Shown piece after piece: positions 1 through 6,611 of a DNA stretch of 15,703 nucleotides. The position numbers and the translations under genes are program-made. Every line of letters starts with the position of its first letter. The stretch's first letter is position 1. The notes below the pieces were generated by a model. It saw only the letters and a list, made by a program, of their open reading frames with translations, was not told where the DNA came from and did no database searches. The stretch spans positions 1 through 15,703 of the forward strand of contig JAYUCY010000127.1 in assembly GCA_043740085.1 (NCBI GenBank), given 5' to 3'. This DNA is from UBA668 sp043740085 (GTDB lineage Bacteria; Actinomycetota; Acidimicrobiia; Acidimicrobiales; Ilumatobacteraceae).

Positions 1-690
1 CAACTCATCGTTGCTCAGCTTGTTGCCAGCCTCTTCAGCCGCAATGAGATCGGTCAACAGATCCTCCGCAGGCTTGCTGCGTCGTGCAGCGATCAGCCCG
101 CGGGTGTACTCGCCGAGCTCGTCTTGAGCCCGCATGATCAGGTCGAGCTTGTCGATCACGTCGGCGGAGAAGATCTCGAGGATGTCGCCGGCCCAACGGC
201 TGAACAGTTGCCAATCCTGCTGAGGAGCGCCGAGGAGCTCGCAGATGATGGGGATCGGGTACGGCTCACAGATGTCGGTGGTGAAGTCGGCCCGACCGGC
301 ATGGGAAACCTTGTCGACGAGCCCACCGATCACTTCGCGCATGAACGGTCGAAGGCGGTCCGCCGCACGTGGCGAGAATGCCTGGGCGACGAGGCGTCGC
401 AACCGCGTGTGTATGTCGCCTTCTGCGGACAGGATGCTGATCTGCTGACGTTCGAGGAAGGTCGGATTGGTGATGCCCATCAGTTCGGGAATGCGACTCA
501 CGGCGCTGTGCCACCGCTTGTCGCGAAGGATCGCGGTGACGTCGTCGTAGTGCAGCACCGCGTATCCGAACATGTTGCGAACGAGCCACTGATCGGCGTC
601 CAGCCCCATTCGCCTCGCGAACCGTTGGTCGAAGGTTTCGTCCATTGCCGAAATCTCCGGCAGATCAAGTTCTGAAGCAAGCGTTGCCAT
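1..690 (-). CDS. Cytochrome P450, N-terminal part (runs off left edge)
   Basis: The minus strand is open from an ATG at 690 to the window edge, giving 230 residues. The C-helix block GDIHTRLRRLVAQAFSP (residues 91-107) matches the P450 pattern in which His and Arg contact haem propionates. A following stretch, ICELLGAPQQDW (149-160), is also typical of bacterial P450s, and the last visible residues LSNDEL sit where helix I would begin. The oxygen-binding Thr of helix I, the ExxR motif and the Cys haem ligand lie outside the window, so intactness cannot be judged. P450s are haem monooxygenases that need redox partners; none is visible here and the substrate is unknown. The start lies 24 bp after the alanine dehydrogenase stop on the same strand, so co-transcription is likely. 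No strong ribosome binding site precedes the ATG. Confidence 0.9.
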   Translation of the reverse strand, partial: MATLASELDLPEISAMDETFDQRFARRMGLDADQWLVRNMFGYAVLHYDDVTAILRDKRWHSAVSRIPELMGITNPTFLERQQISILSAEGDIHTRLRRLVAQAFSPRAADRLRPFMREVIGGLVDKVSHAGRADFTTDICEPYPIPIICELLGAPQQDWQLFSRWAGDILEIFSADVIDKLDLIMRAQDELGEYTRGLIAARRSKPAEDLLTDLIAAEEAGNKLSNDEL

Positions 691-714
691 GCGGAAACGC
701 TAGGTCGCCGCGAG

Positions 715-1848
715 TTAGTTCAACGCAGCGAGCGGCTCCATGAATGGTGTGCCGAGGAACTCGGCGACGGGGCCATTGGTCACTTGACCGGCATACGTGT
801 TGAGGCCGTGCGACAGCGCAACATCGCGGCGGCAACTGCCAGCCGGGCCGTGGATTGCGACCTCGAGTTGGTACGGAAGCGTGGCGTTGGTCAGGGCGTA
901 GGTGCTGGTGTGGGGCACTGCGCCTGGCATGTTGCCGACGCCGTAGTGCAGCACGCCGTGAAGCTCGTAGACGGGTTCGTTGTGTGTCGTCTCGTGGATC
1001 GTCTCGATGCAGCCGCCCTGGTCAATGGCGACGTCGACGATCACCGCGCCGGTCTTCATCGTGCGCACCATGTCTTCGGTGACGACGACTGGTGCGCGCC
1101 CGCCGGCAACGAGCACAGCGCCGATCACCAGGTCGGCGTCGGCGATGTTGCGCTCAAGCGCGCCACGGTTCGAGGCAAGCGTGACGATGCGTCCCTTGTT
1201 GATCTGGTCGACCCAGCGCAGCCGGTCGAGGTTCTTGTCGAACAGCACGACCTCGGCCTCCATGCCGGCGGCAATCCACGCCGAGTTCCAGCCAACGTTG
1301 CCGGCACCCAGTACGACCACCTTCGCCGGCTGCACACCCGGGGCGCCGCCCATCAGCACACCGCGTCCGCCGTTGTGGCGCTCTAGATAGTGGGCGCCCA
1401 TCTGCGGCGCTAGGCGGCCGGCAACTTCGCTCATCGGGGCCAACAGCGGCAGCGCGCCGCCAGCCAATTGCACCGTTTCGTATGCGAGTGCGGTGGTGCC
1501 AGCGGCGATGAGTGCCTTGGCTACTTCCGGGTAGGCGGCCAGGTGCAGGTACGTGAAGAGGGTGAGATCGGCGCGCAGGTAGCCGAATTCTTCCGCCTTG
1601 GGTTCTTTGACCTTGACGACCATCTCCTGGCCCCACGCATCGGCCGCCGTAGGGACGATGGTGGCGCCTGCGGCGCGGTAGTCGTCGTCGCGGAAGCTGG
1701 CGCCTTCGCCCGCGCCCGTCTCGACGAACACCTCGATGCCGTGGCGCTCGAACTCGCGCACCCCGTCGGGCGTCATGGCCACGCGGTACTCCTGCGTCTT
1801 GATCTCCCGGGGCACACCCAACGTGCGAATCTTGGCGGTCTTGGTCAT
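715..1848 (-). CDS. ald: Alanine dehydrogenase
   Basis: This 377-residue protein matches the usual size of alanine dehydrogenase, the NAD-dependent enzyme interconverting L-alanine and pyruvate plus ammonia. Family landmarks are present: EYRVAMTP (about 20-27), KVKEP (79-83), FTYLHLA (98-104), LLAPMSEVAGRLAPQ (135-149), the nucleotide-binding GAGNVG (181-186), and VDVAIDQGG (271-279). By alignment from memory with the mycobacterial enzyme, R22, K81, H102 and D276 are the substrate and catalytic positions, and all are kept. I chose the ATG at 1848 because the conserved N-terminus begins a few residues later. The frame stays open for another 503 codons upstream, but only as antisense of the aldehyde dehydrogenase. 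The gene is divergent from that dehydrogenase and probably co-transcribed with the P450. In this setting it may regenerate pyruvate from alanine formed by a transaminase (inference). Confidence 0.95.
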   Translation of the reverse strand: MTKTAKIRTLGVPREIKTQEYRVAMTPDGVREFERHGIEVFVETGAGEGASFRDDDYRAAGATIVPTAADAWGQEMVVKVKEPKAEEFGYLRADLTLFTYLHLAAYPEVAKALIAAGTTALAYETVQLAGGALPLLAPMSEVAGRLAPQMGAHYLERHNGGRGVLMGGAPGVQPAKVVVLGAGNVGWNSAWIAAGMEAEVVLFDKNLDRLRWVDQINKGRIVTLASNRGALERNIADADLVIGAVLVAGGRAPVVVTEDMVRTMKTGAVIVDVAIDQGGCIETIHETTHNEPVYELHGVLHYGVGNMPGAVPHTSTYALTNATLPYQLEVAIHGPAGSCRRDVALSHGLNTYAGQVTNGPVAEFLGTPFMEPLAALN

Positions 1849-1953
1849 GGCGCCATCATCGCGCCATTGGTCCTGCGCTCCGTGCGTATCTGACTGGCTA
1901 CCATCTTCGGTGGAGCGCATTGGGGTGCTCCCACACAAGGGGATTCGATCCGC
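1849..1953. promoter_or_regulatory. Divergent intergenic region, ald / aldehyde dehydrogenase
   Basis: This 105-bp gap separates two divergent starts and must hold the promoters of both unless transcription enters from elsewhere. On the plus strand an AAGGGGA ribosome binding site (about 1937-1943) precedes the GTG at 1954 and supports that start. I could not pick out a convincing -35/-10 pair or palindromic operator for either side. Confidence 0.5.
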
Positions 1954-3381
1954 GTGAAGGCGTTCAAGAACTTCGTCAATGGTGAGCATGTCGAGGCGGC
2001 CGATGGTCGCACCACCAATGTGGTCAACCCGGCCACCGGCCAGGTGTACGCAACGGCGCCGCTCTCGGCACAGGCTGATGTCGATGCCGCGATGGGTGCC
2101 GCCGCCGCCGCCTACGAAAGCTGGCGTGAGACCACGCCCAGCGAGCGCTCGTTGGCGCTGTTCCGTATTGCCGATGCCGTCGAGGCGCGGGCCGACGAAC
2201 TGATCGGTCTCGAAGTCGAGAACTGCGGCAAGCCGACTCACCTCGTGCGCAGTGAAGAGATTCCGCCGATGGTCGACCAGATTCGCTTCTTCGCCACCGC
2301 TGCCCGCCACCTCGAGGGCAAGAGCGCCGGCGAGTACATGCGCAACATGACTTCCATCATCCGTCGCGAATCCATCGGCGTTTGTGCCCAGGTGGCTCCG
2401 TGGAATTACCCGATGATGATGGCCGTCTGGAAGTTTGCACCTGCACTCGCCGCCGGTAACACCGTCGTCCTCAAGCCCAGCGACACGACGCCTGCGACCA
2501 CCGGTCTGCTGGCTGAGATCGCCGCTGAGTTCCTGCCCGCTGGTGTATTGAACGTCATCTGCGGCGATCGCGATACCGGCCGCCAGATGGTGCTGCACGA
2601 CACGCCAGCGATGGTCAGCATCACCGGCTCGGTGCGCGCGGGCATGCAGGTGGCCGAAGGCGCTTCGCACAGTCTGAAGCGAGTGCACCTCGAGCTCGGT
2701 GGCAAGGCGCCCGTCGTCGTGTTTGACGATGCCGACCTCGCTGCCGCGGCAGAGGGCATCGCCATTGCCGGCTACTTCAACGCCGGCCAGGACTGCACGG
2801 CCGCCACGCGAGTAATCGCCTCGCCCGGCATCTACAAGGATCTGGTTGCTGCTCTGGCCGAGCAGGCCAAGGGCATTCGCACCGGCAATCCCGACGACGA
2901 GGAGGTGCTCTACGGCCCCGTCAACAACGCCAATCAGTTGGCACACGTCAGTGGACTCGTCAATCGCGCACCGTCGCACGCGAACGTGGTTGCCGGTGGG
3001 AGTGCCGTCGGTGGTGACGGCTTCTTCTTCCAGCCAACAGTCATCGCCGACCTGCGCCAGGACGACGAGATGATCCAGAACGAGATCTTCGGCCCGGTCA
3101 TCACCGTCCAGCAGTTCAGCGACGAAGACGAAGCTGTGCGTTGGGCCAATGGCGTCGATTACGCGCTGGCCAGCAGCGTGTGGACGAAAGACTTCGGCCG
3201 CGCAATGCGGATGGCCAAGCGTCTCGACTTCGGGTGCGTGTGGATCAACACCCACATCCCGCTGGTCGCCGAGATGCCTCATGGTGGCTACAAGAAGTCG
3301 GGCTACGGCAAGGACCTGTCGTCGTACTCGCTCGACGATTACACCCGCATCAAGCACGTCATGGCCAACCTCGAGAGCTGA
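1954..3381 (+). CDS. Aldehyde dehydrogenase, gamma-aminobutyraldehyde type
   Basis: This is a full-length 475-residue NAD(P)-dependent aldehyde dehydrogenase. Visible active-site elements are PWN (N151), KPS (K174), LELGG (general base E247), GQDC (nucleophile C281) and EIFGPV (E377). The GQDCTAATR context and the C-terminal block EMPHGGYKKSGYGKD resemble gamma-aminobutyraldehyde dehydrogenases (PatD/YdcW type), which oxidise 4-aminobutanal from putrescine to GABA. Betaine aldehyde dehydrogenase is the nearest alternative. The flavin amine oxidase and polyamine transporter a few kilobases away favour the aminobutyraldehyde role. The GTG start at 1954 has a good ribosome binding site and gives the expected N-terminus with FVNGEHV. 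It faces the Lrp/AsnC gene tail to tail with a 21-bp gap and is divergent from ald. Confidence 0.93.
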   Translation: MKAFKNFVNGEHVEAADGRTTNVVNPATGQVYATAPLSAQADVDAAMGAAAAAYESWRETTPSERSLALFRIADAVEARADELIGLEVENCGKPTHLVRSEEIPPMVDQIRFFATAARHLEGKSAGEYMRNMTSIIRRESIGVCAQVAPWNYPMMMAVWKFAPALAAGNTVVLKPSDTTPATTGLLAEIAAEFLPAGVLNVICGDRDTGRQMVLHDTPAMVSITGSVRAGMQVAEGASHSLKRVHLELGGKAPVVVFDDADLAAAAEGIAIAGYFNAGQDCTAATRVIASPGIYKDLVAALAEQAKGIRTGNPDDEEVLYGPVNNANQLAHVSGLVNRAPSHANVVAGGSAVGGDGFFFQPTVIADLRQDDEMIQNEIFGPVITVQQFSDEDEAVRWANGVDYALASSVWTKDFGRAMRMAKRLDFGCVWINTHIPLVAEMPHGGYKKSGYGKDLSSYSLDDYTRIKHVMANLES

Positions 3382-3402
3382 GCGGGGCCGGCCGGGTCGT
3401 GT

Positions 3403-3861
3403 CTAGTGGGCGCCCCAGGTGAAGGTCTGCTTCACCAGATCGAGATAGATGAAGGTCTCGGTGCTGCGCACACCCTTCACACTGCGAATGCGGTTGGTCA
3501 GGTCCAACAGCTCGCCGTCATCGGCAACGACTACCTCTGCCATCAGGTCGAACGAACCGGCGCTGACCACCAGGTAGTCGATGTCGCGCATGGCCTGCAG
3601 CGTCTTGGCAATGTCGTCGGTGGGCCCCTCGGTTCGCACCCCGATCATGGCCATGCGGCGCTTGCCGTGCGACAGCGGGTTGGTCACCGCGACCACCTGC
3701 ATCACGCCAGAATCGATCAGACGCTGCACACGCTGGCGCGCAGCCGCTTCGGACAGCCCCACGGCAGCGCCGAGCCGGGTGTACGGCACCCTGCCGTCGC
3801 GCTGCAGCTCCTCGATGATCGCCCGATCTGTCTCGTCGATGTGTGTTCTCATTCGATCCAT
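3403..3861 (-). CDS. Lrp/AsnC family transcriptional regulator
   Basis: This 152-residue protein has the typical Lrp/AsnC layout. An N-terminal winged helix-turn-helix begins IDETDRAIIEELQRDGRVPY and continues through LSEAAARQRVQRLIDSGV (about residues 8-53). A RAM ligand-binding and oligomerisation domain follows (about 68-150). Such proteins bind DNA as oligomers and sense amino acids or related small molecules. Its place between the aldehyde dehydrogenase and the divergent transporter/oxidase operon makes it the best candidate regulator of this polyamine locus; the effector is unknown. The ATG at 3861 is taken as the start; an in-frame ATG at 3852 is also possible, and neither has a clear ribosome binding site. 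A leaderless transcript is conceivable. Confidence 0.92.
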   Translation of the reverse strand: MDRMRTHIDETDRAIIEELQRDGRVPYTRLGAAVGLSEAAARQRVQRLIDSGVMQVVAVTNPLSHGKRRMAMIGVRTEGPTDDIAKTLQAMRDIDYLVVSAGSFDLMAEVVVADDGELLDLTNRIRSVKGVRSTETFIYLDLVKQTFTWGAH

Positions 3862-3893
3862 CGCTACGGATACTGGCGCTCAGCGGCAGATTT

Positions 3894-3942
3894 CGCAAGG
3901 TGTTCCGTGGCGTGCACGCTGTTCATCAACGGTTTCCTTGCG
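3894..3942. promoter_or_regulatory. Nested inverted repeats upstream of lrp, candidate operator
   Basis: The arms CGCAAGG (3894-3900) and CCTTGCG (3936-3942) are perfect 7-bp inverted repeats 42 bp apart, about four helical turns. Between them lies the perfect 10-bp palindrome GCGTGCACGC (3910-3919). The group sits 33-81 bp upstream of the Lrp/AsnC start. Lrp-type regulators often bind spaced palindromes near their own gene, so autoregulation is plausible. The motif is GC-richer than classical Lrp sites, and the functional reading is inference. Confidence 0.35.
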
Positions 3943-3993
3943 TGTTGGCTGCAGTCCATGACACGGTGAGCCACTTGCTGCGGACCGATCTGA

Positions 3994-4025
3994 TTCACGA
4001 GCGCCTCACCGGATGTGCCTACACT
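3994..4025 (+). promoter_or_regulatory. Possible promoter of the potA operon
   Basis: TACACT (4020-4025) keeps the first and last bases of a -10 box and has TG five bases upstream. The nearest -35-like element, TTCACG (3994-3999), is poorly spaced at 20 bp. If real, transcription would begin near 4032 and leave a leader of about 90 nt holding the two hairpins listed separately. Weak assignment. Confidence 0.25.
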
Positions 4026-4048
4026 CTGGCCTCGAAGGACATGGCCGC

Positions 4049-4065
4049 GACCTCGACCCGAGGTC
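4049..4065 (+). promoter_or_regulatory. Leader hairpin 1 upstream of potA (or operator palindrome)
   Basis: GACCTCG-ACC-CGAGGTC is a perfect 7-bp inverted repeat with a 3-base centre, 59 bp before the potA start. In RNA it would form a tight GC-rich hairpin; in DNA it could be a dyad operator. No U-run follows, so it does not look like a terminator. Confidence 0.4.
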
Positions 4066-4083
4066 ATCTGTGGCAGGGTAGAT

Positions 4084-4100
4084 GTGGGCAAGTCGCCCAC
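4084..4100 (+). promoter_or_regulatory. Leader hairpin 2 upstream of potA
   Basis: GTGGGC-AAGTC-GCCCAC is a perfect 6-bp stem with a 5-base loop. It ends 11 bases before the strong GGGGGAG ribosome binding site (4112-4118) and 23 bases before the GTG start. Together with the hairpin at 4049-4065 it gives the potA leader two stable structures. A role in translational control is possible but unproven. Confidence 0.4.
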
Positions 4101-4123
4101 CTTGATTTCTCGGGGGAGACAGC

Positions 4124-5278
4124 GTGACGGACACGACATCAATGTCGGTCAGTAGCGAATTGAAGGGTGAGCGAGGCTCCGTGGAGCTGCAGGGCGTCAC
4201 CAAGCGCTTCGGGTCGATGGTGGCCGTCGATGGCTTGAACCTGTCGGTGCAGCCTGGTGAGTTTCTGTCGCTGCTTGGCCCGTCCGGGTGTGGCAAGACC
4301 ACCACTTTGCGGATGCTCGCCGGGTTCGAGCAGCCCGACGAAGGCCACATCCGCATCAGCGGCCAGTACGTGCAGGGCATTCCCCCGTACAAGCGCGACG
4401 TCAACACGGTCTTCCAGGCGTACGCGTTGTTCCCGCATATGTCGGTTGCGGAGAACGTCGGCTACGGCCTGCGCCAGAAGGGCGTTCCCAAGCACGAGAT
4501 CGCCACCCGCGTGGCCGAAGCGCTCGACATGGTGAAGATGACCAAGCTGGCCGAGCGCAAACCACGCCAGATGTCGGGTGGCCAGCAGCAACGTGTCGCG
4601 GTTGCCCGTGCCCTGGTCAACCGGCCCAGCGTGCTCCTGCTCGACGAGCCGCTGGGCGCGCTCGATCGCAAGTTGCGCGAGGAAATGCAGATCGAGCTGA
4701 AGCTGCTGCAAAGTCGTCTGGGCATCACGTTCATCTTCGTGACACACGACCAAGAGGAAGCGATGAGCATGAGCGACCGCATCGCCATCATGCTCGATGG
4801 GCACGTCGAGCAGCTCGCCGACCCTGAGACGGTCTACGAGCACCCGACGTCGGCCTTCGTCGCGGGCTTCATTGGCCGCAACAACTTCTGGACCGGAGAG
4901 GCCACCGCCAACGGCGTCCAGGCGGCGGACGGCACCGTGTTTGTGGTGTCCAAGCCCGAGGAGCTGGTGTCCGCCGGGCAGGCCTCGCTCGCCGCGGTTC
5001 GCCCCGAGTGTGTGGTGCTGCACTCCACCGACCCGGGTGTCTCGCACAATGTGGTCGCCGGTGATATCGCCAGTGTCTCGCACTTCGGCGACGTGCTGCA
5101 GTACGTCGTCCGTACGCCCAGTCGCACCATCCTCGTGCTCACGCCCCGTGCAACCGCTGTTCGCCTGCAAACCGGCGACGACGTGTGGGCCACGTGGAGC
5201 GCTGACGACGTCTATATGTTCTCGGCCGATCAGGCCGAACTCGTGCTGGCAGAACCTGCCGCCGAGGGCGATTCGTGA
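4124..5278 (+). CDS. potA: Polyamine ABC transporter ATP-binding protein (PotA-like)
   Basis: This 384-residue ABC ATPase would power spermidine/putrescine import from the cytoplasmic side. It shows Walker A GPSGCGKTT (52-60), Q-loop Q98 in VFQAYALFPHM, signature SGGQQ (151-155), Walker B VLLLDEP (170-176) and the switch His in FVTHD (H208). The wording NTVFQAYALFPHMSVAENV and a C-terminal TOBE-like region (about 285-370) are usual for PotA/spermidine-type ATPases. The GTG start has GGGGGAG five bases upstream. Its stop lies 59 bp before the chosen start of the binding protein; a GTG overlapping the stop (5275) is rejected as that start. First gene of a seven-gene plus-strand run, and all catalytic motifs are intact. 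Confidence 0.94.
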   Translation: MTDTTSMSVSSELKGERGSVELQGVTKRFGSMVAVDGLNLSVQPGEFLSLLGPSGCGKTTTLRMLAGFEQPDEGHIRISGQYVQGIPPYKRDVNTVFQAYALFPHMSVAENVGYGLRQKGVPKHEIATRVAEALDMVKMTKLAERKPRQMSGGQQQRVAVARALVNRPSVLLLDEPLGALDRKLREEMQIELKLLQSRLGITFIFVTHDQEEAMSMSDRIAIMLDGHVEQLADPETVYEHPTSAFVAGFIGRNNFWTGEATANGVQAADGTVFVVSKPEELVSAGQASLAAVRPECVVLHSTDPGVSHNVVAGDIASVSHFGDVLQYVVRTPSRTILVLTPRATAVRLQTGDDVWATWSADDVYMFSADQAELVLAEPAAEGDS

Positions 5279-5324
5279 CCGCCCGCAATGTAAGTGCAAG
5301 TGAATATCCCATACCGCACACCTC

Positions 5325-5332
5325 AGGGGGAG
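5325..5332 (+). promoter_or_regulatory. Ribosome binding site that fixes the potD start
   Basis: AGGGGGAG sits five bases before the ATG at 5338. A competing in-frame GTG at 5275 overlaps the potA stop but would add 21 residues ahead of the signal peptide and has no comparable site. This decides for the ATG. Confidence 0.75.
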
Positions 5333-5337
5333 ACCCG

Positions 5338-6606
5338 ATGACTACCAACGAACAACCACTCCGCATGCTCGCCCCAGACAGCTTCCGCAGCGTGCTCTCG
5401 CGCCGCGCACTGTTCACCGCCGGCACCGCCGCTGCCGGCCTTGTCATTCTCGCCGCATGTGGCGACGACAGCTCGTCAAACCCCACGTCGGCACCCACCG
5501 GCGACACCACCGCCACCACCGCCGCCACCGCCGGTGGTGGCCAGGTCAGCGAGCTGCTCAGCCAGTTCAGCCGGGTCGTCAACAAGTCCAGCGGCACGCT
5601 GGCCATGTTCACCTGGGGTGAGTACAACGACCCCGAGATCGTCGGCGCGCTGGCAGAGGCCGACCTCGGTGTCACCATGAAGGTCGACTACTACCCCAGC
5701 AACGAAGAGCTGATCACAAAGCTGTCGGCTGCCAATGGCAACAGCGGCTTCGACATCGTGGTTCCCACCGGGCCGTACATTCCCCAGATGGTCGAGAAGG
5801 GCCTGCTGCTCAAGCTGGACAAGAGCCAGCTGCCGAACCTGAGCAACATCGACCCGCAGTACATGGGTCGCGACTGGGACCCCACCAACGACTACACGGT
5901 GCCCAAGGACTGGGGCTCCACCGGGTTCATTTACGACACCACCAAGATCGACCGCGAGCTCACGTCGTGGGCGGACTACCTCGATGCGTGCATGAACGAG
6001 TTCAGCGGCCGCTGCTCGGTACTCGACGCTTCCAACAACGTGACAGGTCCGTACTTTTGGGCCAATGGCATCGACTGGACCACGGAGAAGGCCGAAGACC
6101 TCGATGCCTGCGAGGCGTTCATCGTCGACGAGCTCGCCCCTCATCTGAAGGGTTTCGACAGCTACCCGTCGACGGCGATCGCCCAGGGCACCTACGACAT
6201 CTCCATGGTGTGGAACGGTGACGCCCGCGCCACCTACGGCCGTCTGGTGGACGCTGGCATGAACCCGGCTGATTGGAAGTGGGTGCTGGGCGCCCCCGAC
6301 ACCGAGCTGTGGATGGACAACTACTGCGTGCCCACCGGTGCCCCCAACCCGGAGGCGGCGCATGCCTGGATCAACTGGCTGCTGACGCCCGAGATCTCCA
6401 TCAAGGACCTGGAATACCACGGTTACCACAGCGGCATGAAGATGATCGACCAGCTGATCGCCGAGCTGGCTCCCGACCTCACCTATCCGGAGATGATCTT
6501 CTTCTCCGATGAGCAGGTCGCAACCATGCGCACCGGCGCCGTCAACAGCGCGCAGGACCGCCTCGTGGAAATCGTCGACAAGGCCAAGGCCAAGGCCGCC
6601 GGCTGA
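5338..6606 (+). CDS. potD: Polyamine ABC transporter substrate-binding lipoprotein (PotD-like)
   Basis: This 422-residue extracytoplasmic solute-binding protein has a twin-arginine signal (SRRALF, 21-26), a hydrophobic core and a lipobox LAAC with the lipidated cysteine at C41. It is therefore probably exported folded by Tat and anchored in the membrane. A low-complexity Ser/Thr/Gly linker (about 42-69) follows, then the binding fold starting LAMFTWGEYNDPEIV. Landmarks of the spermidine/putrescine-binding family include YYPSNEELITKL, FDIVVPTGPYIPQM, VPKDWGSTGFIYD and ISMVWNGDA. Conserved acidic and tryptophan residues fit a cationic ligand, though putrescine versus spermidine cannot be told. 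It lies between potA and the fused permease, only 5 bp before the latter. Confidence 0.93.
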   Translation: MTTNEQPLRMLAPDSFRSVLSRRALFTAGTAAAGLVILAACGDDSSSNPTSAPTGDTTATTAATAGGGQVSELLSQFSRVVNKSSGTLAMFTWGEYNDPEIVGALAEADLGVTMKVDYYPSNEELITKLSAANGNSGFDIVVPTGPYIPQMVEKGLLLKLDKSQLPNLSNIDPQYMGRDWDPTNDYTVPKDWGSTGFIYDTTKIDRELTSWADYLDACMNEFSGRCSVLDASNNVTGPYFWANGIDWTTEKAEDLDACEAFIVDELAPHLKGFDSYPSTAIAQGTYDISMVWNGDARATYGRLVDAGMNPADWKWVLGAPDTELWMDNYCVPTGAPNPEAAHAWINWLLTPEISIKDLEYHGYHSGMKMIDQLIAELAPDLTYPEMIFFSDEQVATMRTGAVNSAQDRLVEIVDKAKAKAAG

Positions 6607-6611
6607 TCACT

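Noticed and set aside
124..675. 183-codon plus-strand frame
   Set aside because: The minus strand encodes a recognisable P450 across the same bases; the plus frame has no motif.
1849..3357. N-terminal extension of the ald frame by 503 codons (880-residue frame)
   Set aside because: It is antisense to a clearly conserved aldehyde dehydrogenase and has no family features; long open antisense frames are common in GC-rich coding DNA.
3382..3402. GGCCGGCC-containing gap as a terminator between convergent genes
   Set aside because: It is a plain 8-bp palindrome without loop or T-run; too weak to call.
4139..5299. 386-codon minus-strand frame over potA
   Set aside because: Histidine- and arginine-rich shadow of a conserved ABC ATPase.
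5275..5337. GTG at 5275 overlapping the potA stop as potD start
   Set aside because: It adds 21 residues before a well-formed Tat signal, while the ATG at 5338 has a strong ribosome binding site.
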